Origin: Nocardiopsaceae bacterium
GTDB lineage: Bacteria; Actinomycetota; Actinomycetes; Streptosporangiales; Streptosporangiaceae
Assembly: GCA_031254715.1 (NCBI GenBank)
Contig: JAIRTY010000740.1
Span: forward strand, 1-7,443
DNA length: 7,443 bases
Reading direction: 5' to 3'
Numbering within the stretch: the first letter of the stretch is position 1; each line of letters begins with the position of its first letter. Under the pieces are notes generated by a model. The model searched no databases. It was given only the letters and a program-made list of their open reading frames with translations, and was not told where the DNA came from. The position numbers were made by a program, and so were the translations under genes. Shown here in pieces: positions 1 to 5,629 of the stretch.

Positions 1-2
1 AA

Positions 3-30
3 ACGCAGGAAAGCTTTCGCTTTCCCGCGT
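3..30 (-). terminator. Strong hairpin with GAAA loop on the minus strand; possible terminator
   Basis: Bases 8-14 (GGAAAGC) pair perfectly with 19-25 (GCTTTCC) around a 4-base loop. After one A/C mismatch, bases 3-6 pair with 27-30 (ACGC/GCGT). Read on the minus strand the loop is GAAA closed by C-G, a classic stable GNRA tetraloop, and the stem is followed at the window edge by TTT. This suits a Rho-independent terminator or the 3' end of a structured RNA made from the minus strand. The window ends before the length of the T tract can be judged. No minus-strand gene just upstream explains it. Confidence 0.4.
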
Positions 31-32
31 CG

Positions 33-54
33 CTGTCCTTTAAGGCTAGGACAA
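33..54 (-). other. Second hairpin beside the edge terminator
   Basis: On the minus strand TTGTCCT pairs with AGGACAG around an 8-base loop (AGCCTTAA). The outermost pair is a G-U wobble on the minus strand but a C/A mismatch on the plus strand, which weakly favours minus-strand RNA. It lies two bases from the 3-30 hairpin, so the two may form one structured 3' end. It matches no RNA family I recognise. Confidence 0.3.
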
Positions 55-153
55 GGCCCACCTCTTTTTAATCAACTATTTACCAACCCCTTTCGATTGG
101 ACTCGCCTTTACCCGTCCCGCCGCCTTGCGGGCCGCCGGACGACGGGTCCTCA

Positions 154-236
154 CCGGATGCCGCGCCGCCGCCGGATGCCGCGCCGCCGCCGGATGCCGC
201 CCGGCCGGATGCCGCGCTGCCGCCGCCGGATGCCGC
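154..236. repeat. Five direct copies of CCGGATGCCGC
   Basis: The 11-base unit CCGGATGCCGC starts at 154, 172, 190, 205 and 226. Spacings are 18, 18, 15 and 21 bases, all multiples of three, with CCG-rich filler between copies. In the one forward frame it would encode Pro-Asp-Ala-Ala-Pro-Pro units. The array probably grew by CCG slippage. Whether it was ever coding is unclear, since I found no convincing gene around it. Confidence 0.75.
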
Positions 237-384
237 GCTGCGCGGCCGGGTGCCGCCCCGGCTGCCGGGCGATAGGGTGCGGGCCGGGCCGGCCTGAGCG
301 CCCGGGCGGGGCGATCAGACTGTCGCACCCGCTCGCTAGCGTTCGGCGGTGTCCGTGACCGCGCACCCCCGGAAGGAGGCCTCC

Positions 385-1125
385 GTGACCACAGAGGCTG
401 ACCAGGCACTGCTGGCCCGGGTGCGGAAGCTGCTGGCCAAGGCGGAAGCCGCCGGGGTCACGCCCGCCGAGGCGCAGGCGCTGACCGCCAAGGCGGCCGA
501 GCTGATGGCCAAGTACGGCATCGACCGGGCGCTGCTGGCGGCCGCCCGGCCGGAGACCGACCAGCCGGCCGACCGGGTGCTCGACGTCGGCAACCCGTGG
601 GCGCGGGTGCAGGCCCATCTGCTGTGCGGGCTGGCCGACGCCATGCGATGCCAGTGCGTCATGCTCCCCCGCGCCGAGCCTGGCAGCCGCATCCACATGT
701 TCGGCTTCGGATCGGATTTGGAACGGGTGGACGTGCTCTTCACCTCCGTACTGCTGCAGATGTGGCAGGGGCTGGCGGCCGCGCCGGGGCCGGCCAGCGG
801 CCGCAGCCTGCGGGCCTGGCGGCGGAGCTGGCTGCTGGGCTTCGCGGCGGCCGTGGTGGCCCGGGTCCGCGCCGCCGAGGAACATGCCGCCGGCCAGGCA
901 ACGGCGCCACCGGGCGCGGACGGGCAGCGGGCCGCGCTGGTGCTCGCCACCAGGGAGGACGTGATCGGCCGCCGCCTCGCGCACGCCTACCCGCATATCC
1001 GCCGGGCCAGGATCACCTACACCGGCAACGGCTACGGAGCCGGTTACGCCGAGGGCCAGCGGGCCGACATCGGCGGCGCCCGGCTGCGGGCCCGCCCCAG
1101 CCGCGCGCTCGCGGGCGGTGGCTGA
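385..1125 (+). CDS. DUF2786-family protein of unknown function
   Basis: Predicted 246-residue soluble protein. Residues about 9-48 match the DUF2786 helical domain: a basic VRKLLAKAEAAG helix followed by TPAEAQALTAKAAELMAKYGID. The middle part (about 70-125, NPWARVQAHLLCGLAD to MFGFGSDLERVDVLFTSVLLQM) and a basic C-terminal part ending in GYGAGYAEGQRADIGGARL resemble the longer region that often accompanies DUF2786 in actinobacterial and phage proteins. No biochemical role is established that I know of, and I see no catalytic motif, signal peptide or membrane segment. I chose GTG at 385 because AAGGAGG (373-379) lies five bases upstream. An in-frame GTG at 349 would add 12 residues but has no ribosome site and coincides with a possible transcription start. 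The gene stands alone on its strand and ends nine bases from a convergent methyltransferase gene. Confidence 0.85.
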   Translation: MTTEADQALLARVRKLLAKAEAAGVTPAEAQALTAKAAELMAKYGIDRALLAAARPETDQPADRVLDVGNPWARVQAHLLCGLADAMRCQCVMLPRAEPGSRIHMFGFGSDLERVDVLFTSVLLQMWQGLAAAPGPASGRSLRAWRRSWLLGFAAAVVARVRAAEEHAAGQATAPPGADGQRAALVLATREDVIGRRLAHAYPHIRRARITYTGNGYGAGYAEGQRADIGGARLRARPSRALAGGG

Positions 1126-1139
1126 CCAGGCGGGTCAGC
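1121..1139. terminator. Bidirectional hairpin shared by two convergent genes
   Basis: GCTGACC (1121-1127) and GGTCAGC (1133-1139) form a perfect 7-bp inverted repeat around a 5-base loop. Two further G-U/U-G pairs are possible at 1119-1120 with 1140-1141. The plus-strand TGA stop (1123-1125) lies in one arm and the minus-strand stop (1135-1137) in the other, so one structure serves the ends of both genes. There is no T tract on either side, as is common for actinobacterial hairpin terminators. Function as a terminator is inferred. Confidence 0.55.
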
Positions 1140-1779
1140 TGAGGCGCCGCGTGAGCAGGTAGGCGCGGCGGATATCCACTTCGCCCGGGTAGGCGCGTCG
1201 CTCCAGCCGCGCCTCCACCCCGAAGCCCGCGCTCTCGATGACCTCTGCCAACGCGGCCGGCTCGAAGAAGCGGAAGTCCAGATCCACCGCGTGGCCCCAC
1301 CACTCGTCCAGGTGCCTGACCTCGGAGCCGGCATGGAACGAGACCAGGAACAGCCCGCCCGGCCGCAACACCCGGCGGACCTGTGCGAAGGCGCTCGGCA
1401 GCTCTGCGGGCGGCAGGTGAATCACCGAGTAGAACGCGACCACCGCGCCGAACTCGCCGTCGGCCGCCGGCAGGCTGAGGAGGTCCCCCTCCCGGAACTC
1501 GGCGCCGGGATACTCGCGGCGGGCAACGGCGATCATGCCAGGGGACAGGTCGATCCCGACCGCGCGGACGCCGCGCCCGGCCAGCCAGGCAGCGACATGA
1601 CCGGGCCCGCAGCCGAGGTCGGCCACGGGCGCGCCGGTCCCGGCTTCCTCGGCGAGGCAGGCCAGCAGCGCCCGGTCCAGCGGCTTGCGGGCGAGCTCGT
1701 CCCTGAACCCCGCCAGGTACTGCTCGGCCACGGCGTCGTAGCCCTGCCGGGTGCCGTCGTGCCGTCCGGATCCGCACAT
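1135..1779 (-). CDS. Class I SAM-dependent methyltransferase
   Basis: Predicted 214-residue cytoplasmic methyltransferase with a Rossmann-like fold. Seen: a YDAVAEQYLAGF lead-in (residues 14-25), the SAM-binding motif I DLGCGPG (54-60), the acidic residue after strand 2 (GIDLS, Asp77), GDLLSLP (98-104) and the LRPGGLF loop. This matches the general Methyltransf_11/25 type. The substrate cannot be read from the sequence. ATG at 1779 is chosen because homologues usually begin shortly before the YDxVAxxY motif. An in-frame GTG at 1836 would add 19 residues and start three bases after the SDR stop; it cannot be excluded, as neither start has a strong ribosome site. It lies 60 bases downstream of the SDR gene on the same strand and is probably co-transcribed with it, hence possibly under the same MarR control. 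Confidence 0.85.
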   Translation of the reverse strand: MCGSGRHDGTRQGYDAVAEQYLAGFRDELARKPLDRALLACLAEEAGTGAPVADLGCGPGHVAAWLAGRGVRAVGIDLSPGMIAVARREYPGAEFREGDLLSLPAADGEFGAVVAFYSVIHLPPAELPSAFAQVRRVLRPGGLFLVSFHAGSEVRHLDEWWGHAVDLDFRFFEPAALAEVIESAGFGVEARLERRAYPGEVDIRRAYLLTRRLS

Positions 1780-1839
1780 GACGGAAAGGCTGCCACGCCC
1801 GGCTGGCACCTGCCGCGGCCCGCTGGCGCCTGCCACGGA

Positions 1840-2589
1840 TTACCAGGCGGCAGGTCCGTCGTCACTGACGAAGGCGCCGGTCGGGCCGTCCGCCCCGGCG
1901 GTAGCGAGCCGGACGATGACCGACACCGACCCCTCGTCCCCGAGCTGCAGCGTGCCCCGGTGGCCGTTCAGGTCGGTGGCGACGTAGCCGGGCGAGGCGG
2001 AGTTGACCGTGACCGTGGTACCGGCCAGTTGCGCGGCGTGGTGCAGGGTGAGGGCGTTGAGCGCGGCCTTGGACGAGTCGTAGGCCAGCAGCATCGGCGC
2101 ATACCTGCGCTGCGGCGAGTCCGGGTCCGCCCACGCGGTGAGCGATCCCATCGTGGTCGAGACGTTCACGATCCGGGCCGCCGCAGACCGCAGCAGCAAC
2201 GGGAGCATCAGCCTGGTGACGGTCGCCACCCCGAACACGTTGACCTCGTAGGTCTGGCGCAGCAGCCCGGCTGGCACTGCAGTGGGGACGCCCCGGATGC
2301 CCGGTTCCTGTTCCGGCGAGACGCCGGCGTTGTTGACCAGCACGTCCAGGCGGCCGCACGAGGCGTCGATGACGTCGCGGGCCTGCCGGACCGACCGCTC
2401 GCTGGTGACATCGAGCGGCACGAACCTGGCATCCGCGCCCCCGGCGCGCAGCGTTTCCGCGGCCTCCCGCCCCCGCTGCGGGTCGCGCGCGCCCGCGAAC
2501 ACGGTCATGCCGAGCGCTCCCAGCCGCCTCGACGTCTCCCATCCCAGGCCCTTGCCGGCGCCGGTGACCAGTGCGATGCGATCAGGCAT
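1840..2589 (-). CDS. Short-chain dehydrogenase/reductase (SDR) family oxidoreductase
   Basis: Predicted 249-residue NAD(P)-dependent oxidoreductase. Seen: cofactor motif TGAGKGLG (residues 9-16), acid at Asp60 (PLDVT), NNAG (86-89), Asn117 of the tetrad and YDSSK (Tyr170, Lys174). Arg35 at the end of strand 2 (GAR) suggests NADP(H). The segment before the catalytic Tyr is long (WADPDSPQRRYAPMLLAY), as in carbonyl-reductase-like SDRs, and the tail GPTGAFVSDDGP fits that type. Aligning back from Tyr170, the usual catalytic Ser position is occupied by Thr145 (NVSTTMG), with Ser144 just before it. The ATG start is supported by GGAGGAGGG a few bases upstream. It is divergent from a MarR gene, with a palindrome in the shared promoter, so it is probably repressed by that regulator and induced by an unknown ligand. 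The substrate is not predictable. Confidence 0.92.
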   Translation of the reverse strand: MPDRIALVTGAGKGLGWETSRRLGALGMTVFAGARDPQRGREAAETLRAGGADARFVPLDVTSERSVRQARDVIDASCGRLDVLVNNAGVSPEQEPGIRGVPTAVPAGLLRQTYEVNVFGVATVTRLMLPLLLRSAAARIVNVSTTMGSLTAWADPDSPQRRYAPMLLAYDSSKAALNALTLHHAAQLAGTTVTVNSASPGYVATDLNGHRGTLQLGDEGSVSVIVRLATAGADGPTGAFVSDDGPAAW

Positions 2590-2606
2590 CGGCCCTCCTC
2601 CGCGAT

Positions 2607-2625
2607 TAGTGGTAATACACCACTA
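2607..2625. promoter_or_regulatory. Perfect inverted repeat, likely MarR operator
   Basis: TAGTGGT-AATAC-ACCACTA is a perfect 7-bp inverted repeat with a 5-base spacer, in the AT-richer gap between the divergent SDR and MarR genes. Size and symmetry fit the sites bound by MarR dimers, which typically repress both divergent genes. It begins immediately next to the probable SDR -10 box and would cover its start site. Binding by the adjacent regulator is inferred. Confidence 0.75.
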
Positions 2626-2630
2626 CTATA
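2625..2630 (-). promoter_or_regulatory. Probable -10 box of the SDR promoter
   Basis: On the minus strand this reads TATAGT, a good match to the actinobacterial -10 (TANNNT). Transcription would begin near 2618, inside the palindrome, leaving a leader of about 28 bases with the GGAGGAGGG ribosome site. No convincing -35 is seen at the usual distance. Confidence 0.45.
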
Positions 2631-2648
2631 GCTAACCAGGATCGGCGG

Positions 2649-2654
2649 TAGACT
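2649..2654 (+). promoter_or_regulatory. Possible -10 box of the MarR gene, giving a leaderless mRNA
   Basis: TAGACT fits TANNNT. A start about seven bases downstream would put the RNA end within a few bases of the ATG at 2664. This agrees with the absence of any Shine-Dalgarno sequence before that ATG, and leaderless mRNAs are common in actinobacteria. No good -35 is visible. Confidence 0.35.
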
Positions 2655-2663
2655 CCAGTCCCG

Positions 2664-3119
2664 ATGACCGCTCCCCCGGATGTGCCCGCGCCTGGCACCA
2701 GCTACCTGCGGCTGGTGCTCGATGCTGACCTGCGCCTGCTGGCGGCCGCCGGGCAGCTGCGCCAGCACTGGAGCGCTCACGCGGCCTCGATCGGCCTGTC
2801 GGGGGCGCAGGCCAAGGTCCTGCTCAGCCTGGCACCGAGAGAGGAAATCCCGATGCGGAGGCTGGCGGAGCGGCTGGACTACGACGCGTCCAACCTCACC
2901 GGCGTGGTGGACCGGTTGCAGCGCCGCGGCGCGATCGAGCGGAGCCAGGGCCCGGCCGACCGCCGGGTGAAAACGCTCAGGCTGACACCTGCGGGCGAAC
3001 GGCTCCGGGAGCAGTTCTGGCGTGGCCTCACCGAGGACCCCGGCCCGCTCGCCCCGCTGGCCGAGGCGGACCTGCGGGAACTAACCCGGCTGCTGGCCCT
3101 GCTCGGCCCCGGCGGCTAA
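2664..3119 (+). CDS. MarR-family winged helix-turn-helix transcriptional regulator
   Basis: Predicted 151-residue dimeric DNA-binding protein. Seen: N-terminal dimerisation helices (about 14-45), winged helix-turn-helix from about 46 to 112 with IPMRRLAERLDYDASNLTGVVDRLQRRGAIER (the recognition helix is around DASNLTGVVDRL), and the wing containing the family-typical D-R-R (residues 99-101, PADRRVKTLRLTPAGE). Length is normal for MarR proteins. It is transcribed away from the SDR gene, and the gap has a perfect palindrome, so autoregulation and control of the SDR (and perhaps the methyltransferase) are likely. MarR repressors usually release DNA on binding small, often aromatic molecules; the ligand here is unknown. 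The ATG has no ribosome site, so it may be leaderless. It ends 14 bases from the convergent rsmB. Confidence 0.92.
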   Translation: MTAPPDVPAPGTSYLRLVLDADLRLLAAAGQLRQHWSAHAASIGLSGAQAKVLLSLAPREEIPMRRLAERLDYDASNLTGVVDRLQRRGAIERSQGPADRRVKTLRLTPAGERLREQFWRGLTEDPGPLAPLAEADLRELTRLLALLGPGG

Positions 3120-3133
3120 GGCGGCGTCGCGGT

Positions 3134-4582
3134 TTACCCGGCGGCCCGGCGGAGCAGGGCGATGAAAATAGCGTCGGTGCCATGCACATGCGGCCAGAAC
3201 TGCGCGTACCGGCCGTCCGGCGCAGGGCACCGCAAGCCGGGAACCTCCGCCAGCACCCCGGGCGCATCCAGCAGCACCACGTCACCGCGGGCTGCGGTCA
3301 CGTCCGCCACCACCTCCCGCGTCTCGGCAACATGCGGGGTGCAGGTCACGTAGGCGATCACGCCGCCGGGCCGGGCCGCGGCCACGGCCGCGCCGAGCAG
3401 CCGCCGCTGCAGCCCGGCCAGGGCCGCCACGTCCGCCGGAGTCTTGCGCCAGCGCGCCTCCGGCCGGCGCCGGAGCGCGCCCAGGCCGGAGCAGGGCACG
3501 TCGGCCAGCACCCGGTCGAACGTCCCTGGCCGCCACGGCGGCACGGCCGCGTCCGCTGTCACCACCCCGGCCCTTCCGGTGCCGGCGGCCGCTGAGCGGG
3601 CCAGCCCGGCCCGGTGCTCGCGCAGGTCGGCGGCCAGCAGCCGGGCCCGGCGCCGGGCAGCCAGCCCCGCCAGCAGCGTGGCCTTGCCGCCCGGCCCCGC
3701 GCAGGCATCCAGCCAGCGCCGGTCCGGGCCGCCCGCCAGTTCCGCCCCGGCCAGCGCCTGCGCGGCGAGCTGGCTTGCCTCGTCCTGCACCACGGCCCGC
3801 CGCTGCGCCACCGCCGGCACCCCGCCCGGGTCCCCCTGGTCGAGATAGGCGCCGAACGGCGACCAGCGGGCGGGCTGCCCGCTGCGCCCGGTGACAAGTT
3901 CGGCAGGGCTGGCGAGACCCGGGATCGCGGCCAGGCTGACCCGCGGCGGGGTGTTGTCCGCCGCCAGCGCCGCCTCGGTCCGGGTCAGCGGGCCTGCCTC
4001 GTCCTCGCCCAGCGCGTGGCTGAGCGCGGTGACGATCCATCGCGGGTGGCTGAAGCGCACCGCGAGATGGCCCGCCGGGTCGGCCGCCCGGGCGGGCGCG
4101 ACCGCCGCGACCCAGGCCGCCAGGTCGCGGGAGGCCACCTGGCGCAGCACCGCGTTGACGAAGCCGGCCGGGGCCGGGCCTGCTACCTCCCGGGCCAGGT
4201 CCACGGAGGACGCCACCGCGGCGTGCGGCTTGACCCGGGTGGCGAGCAGCTGGTGGGTGCCGAGCCGGAGCACGTCGCGCACGGGCGGGTCGACCTGCCC
4301 GGGATCCCGGTCGCTGCACTCCGCCAGCACGGCGTCGTAGGTGCCCTGCCCGCGCAGGGTGCCGTAGCACAGCTCGGTCGCGAAGGCGGCGTCCCGCCCG
4401 GTCAGGCCGCGCTCGGCGAGCAGGCGGGGCAGCAACAGGTTGGCGTAGGCGCTCCGCTGGCCGACCGCGGCCAGCACATCGAACGCGGCCCGGCGGGCCG
4501 GATCGCCGGACCCGGGCCGGCGGGCCGGGCGCGCCGCCCGGGCTGCGCGCCGCGCCGCGGCCGGGCCCGTCTTCCCGGTCAT
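3134..4582 (-). CDS. rsmB: 16S rRNA (cytosine-5)-methyltransferase RsmB
   Basis: Predicted 482-residue enzyme that makes 5-methylcytosine in 16S rRNA (C967 in E. coli numbering) using SAM. Domain order is as in the RsmB/Sun/Fmu family. There is a basic Arg/Ala-rich tail (1-30), then a NusB-like RNA-binding domain (about 30-160, RRAAFDVL to FVNAVLRQVA). The catalytic domain follows, with VQDEASQL (265-272), SAM motif DACAGPGGK (292-300), the DVPCSGLG motif with Cys364 and the YVTCTPHVAE motif with Cys414, the nucleophile position in this family. Both cysteines are present, so the enzyme should be active. It is the last gene of the def-fmt-rsmB run, 28 bases after fmt, and is probably co-transcribed. 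The ATG has no strong ribosome site, so coupling with fmt translation is possible. Confidence 0.95.
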   Translation of the reverse strand: MTGKTGPAAARRAARAARPARRPGSGDPARRAAFDVLAAVGQRSAYANLLLPRLLAERGLTGRDAAFATELCYGTLRGQGTYDAVLAECSDRDPGQVDPPVRDVLRLGTHQLLATRVKPHAAVASSVDLAREVAGPAPAGFVNAVLRQVASRDLAAWVAAVAPARAADPAGHLAVRFSHPRWIVTALSHALGEDEAGPLTRTEAALAADNTPPRVSLAAIPGLASPAELVTGRSGQPARWSPFGAYLDQGDPGGVPAVAQRRAVVQDEASQLAAQALAGAELAGGPDRRWLDACAGPGGKATLLAGLAARRRARLLAADLREHRAGLARSAAAGTGRAGVVTADAAVPPWRPGTFDRVLADVPCSGLGALRRRPEARWRKTPADVAALAGLQRRLLGAAVAAARPGGVIAYVTCTPHVAETREVVADVTAARGDVVLLDAPGVLAEVPGLRCPAPDGRYAQFWPHVHGTDAIFIALLRRAAG

Positions 4583-4610
4583 GTGAGGAACACCGGCGCC
4601 CGTGAATCCA

Positions 4611-5618
4611 TCAGGACAGCACCAGCCGGTCGGAGCCTGCCGCGTCCGGGTGCAGGTGCAGGCCCCGGGCCCACTCGGCGGCGGTCATCCGGCGCTTGCC
4701 GGGCGGCTGCACGTCGCCCAGCAGGACCGGGTGGGTGGCGGTGCCAGCGAGCACTCCGTCCCGGCAGGCCAGCAGCTCGCCGGGGCGCAGCCGGGCACCA
4801 TCCGGGCTGCCGCCGGCGTCCCCGGGGCCGGCCGGCGCGGAGCCAGCCGGCGCGGGGCCAGCCGGCGCGGGATCGGCCAGCGGCCACAGCTTGAGCCTGA
4901 CGTCGTCGAGCAGCGTCCAGGCGCCGGGCGCGGGCGTGCAGGCACGGATCCGGCGGCTGACCGCCTGGGCGGGCTCGCCCCAGCGGACGCGGGCGTCCTC
5001 GGGGGTGAGCCTGGGGGCCTGACTGATCCCGTCGGCCGGCTGCGGGCGCGGCTCGAGTTCCCCGGCCTCGATCCCGTCCAGGGTCCGGACCAGCAGCTCG
5101 GCCCCGGACCGGGCGAGCCTGGCCAGCATGTCCCCGGCGGTGTCGCGCGGGCCGATCGGCTCGGTCATCACGCCGTAGACGGGGCCAGCGTCCAGCTCAC
5201 GCACCAGCCGGAAGGTGGTCGCGCCGGTGATCTCGTCGCCGTGCAGGATGGCGTGCTGCACCGGCGCTGCGCCGCGCCAGGCCGGCAGCAGCGAGAAGTG
5301 CAGGTTCACCCAGCCGTGCACCGGGATGTCGAGCGCGGCCTGCGGGATCAGCCCGCCGTAGGCGGTCACCGGGCAGCAGTCCGGCCCGATCGCACGGAGC
5401 CGGTCCAGGAAGCCTGGATCGCGCGGCCGGTCCGGCTTGAGCACGTCCAGCCCGGCGCTGGCCGCCCGATCAGCTACCGGGCTGGCCGCCACCCGGCGGC
5501 CCCGCCCGGCAGGGGCATCCGGCCTGGTCACCACCGCGGCCACCTCGTGCCCCGAGTCCAGCAGAGCCTCCAGCGAAGGCACAGCGGCCTGCGGGGTACC
5601 GGCGAAAACCAGCCGCAT
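4611..5618 (-). CDS. fmt: Methionyl-tRNA formyltransferase
   Basis: Predicted 335-residue enzyme that formylates initiator Met-tRNA with 10-formyltetrahydrofolate before translation initiation. The start MRLVFAGTPQAAVPSLEAL is typical. The formyltransferase domain shows VNLHFSLLPAWRGAAP with Asn105, His107 and the SLLP motif (109-112), then GDEITGATTF and ELDAGPVYG with Asp143, matching the Asn-His-Asp catalytic set. The C-terminal tRNA-binding OB-type domain begins near LTPEDARVRW (204-213). It contains an Ala/Pro/Gly-rich insert at about 248-275 built from a 15-base repeat, which probably forms a flexible loop. ATG at 5618 is chosen because it matches the usual N-terminus; the frame is open further upstream but overlaps def. 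Ribosome site AGGG is weak. It lies 11 bases after def. Confidence 0.96.
   Translation of the reverse strand: MRLVFAGTPQAAVPSLEALLDSGHEVAAVVTRPDAPAGRGRRVAASPVADRAASAGLDVLKPDRPRDPGFLDRLRAIGPDCCPVTAYGGLIPQAALDIPVHGWVNLHFSLLPAWRGAAPVQHAILHGDEITGATTFRLVRELDAGPVYGVMTEPIGPRDTAGDMLARLARSGAELLVRTLDGIEAGELEPRPQPADGISQAPRLTPEDARVRWGEPAQAVSRRIRACTPAPGAWTLLDDVRLKLWPLADPAPAGPAPAGSAPAGPGDAGGSPDGARLRPGELLACRDGVLAGTATHPVLLGDVQPPGKRRMTAAEWARGLHLHPDAAGSDRLVLS
4831..4875. repeat. 15-bp tandem repeat inside fmt
   Basis: GCCGGCGCGG recurs at 4831, 4846 and 4861, a 15-base period that keeps the frame. The third copy diverges after ten bases. It encodes about three Ala-Pro-Ala-Gly-Pro/Ser units in the C-terminal domain of Fmt. 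Confidence 0.8.
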
Positions 5619-5629
5619 GGGTAGCTGCC

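Larger units (their letters stand above)
1..384. other. Gene-free leader region: AT-rich island, repeats, possible promoter
   Basis: I find no supportable gene here. Bases 1 to about 118 are strikingly AT-rich for this window (for example the T-run at 65-69 and the TTTAATCAACTATTTACC stretch) and include two hairpins, listed separately. Bases 120-310 are extremely GC-rich and contain the CCGGATGCCGC repeats. One forward frame is open from base 1 to a TGA at 295-297, but its codons in the AT-rich part do not have the G/C third positions of the real genes, and no start with a ribosome site is visible. Just before the DUF2786 gene, TAGCGT at 337-342 fits an actinobacterial -10 (TANNNT). It would start RNA near 349 and give a leader of about 36 bases that includes the Shine-Dalgarno sequence at 373-379. 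No good -35 is visible. Confidence 0.5.

Noticed and set aside
1..110. Known actinobacterial RNA such as 6C RNA or a tRNA in the AT-rich island
   Set aside because: No C-runs in the hairpin loops as in 6C RNA, no cloverleaf and no T-loop consensus; only two simple hairpins are seen.
1..297. Stop-free forward frame with Pro-Asp-Ala repeats
   Set aside because: No start with a ribosome site; AT-rich half lacks coding-type third positions; the rest is low-complexity CCG repeat. Kept as a repeat only.
151..996. Long minus-strand open frame opposite the DUF2786 gene
   Set aside because: Its Arg/Gly/His/Pro-rich composition is typical of the antisense frame of a GC-rich gene, and the plus-strand protein has a recognisable domain.
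1291..2631. 446-codon plus-strand open frame across the methyltransferase and SDR genes
   Set aside because: It is antisense to two genes with clear family motifs and has no domain-like sequence of its own.
3105..3150. Direct CCGGCGGC repeats around the MarR and rsmB stops as a functional element
   Set aside because: Short GC-rich direct repeats are expected by chance here; only the longer 9-bp inverted repeat outside them was kept.
3614..4894. 426-codon plus-strand open frame across rsmB and fmt
   Set aside because: Antisense shadow of rsmB and fmt in very GC-rich DNA; composition is Arg/Gly/Pro-rich without motifs.
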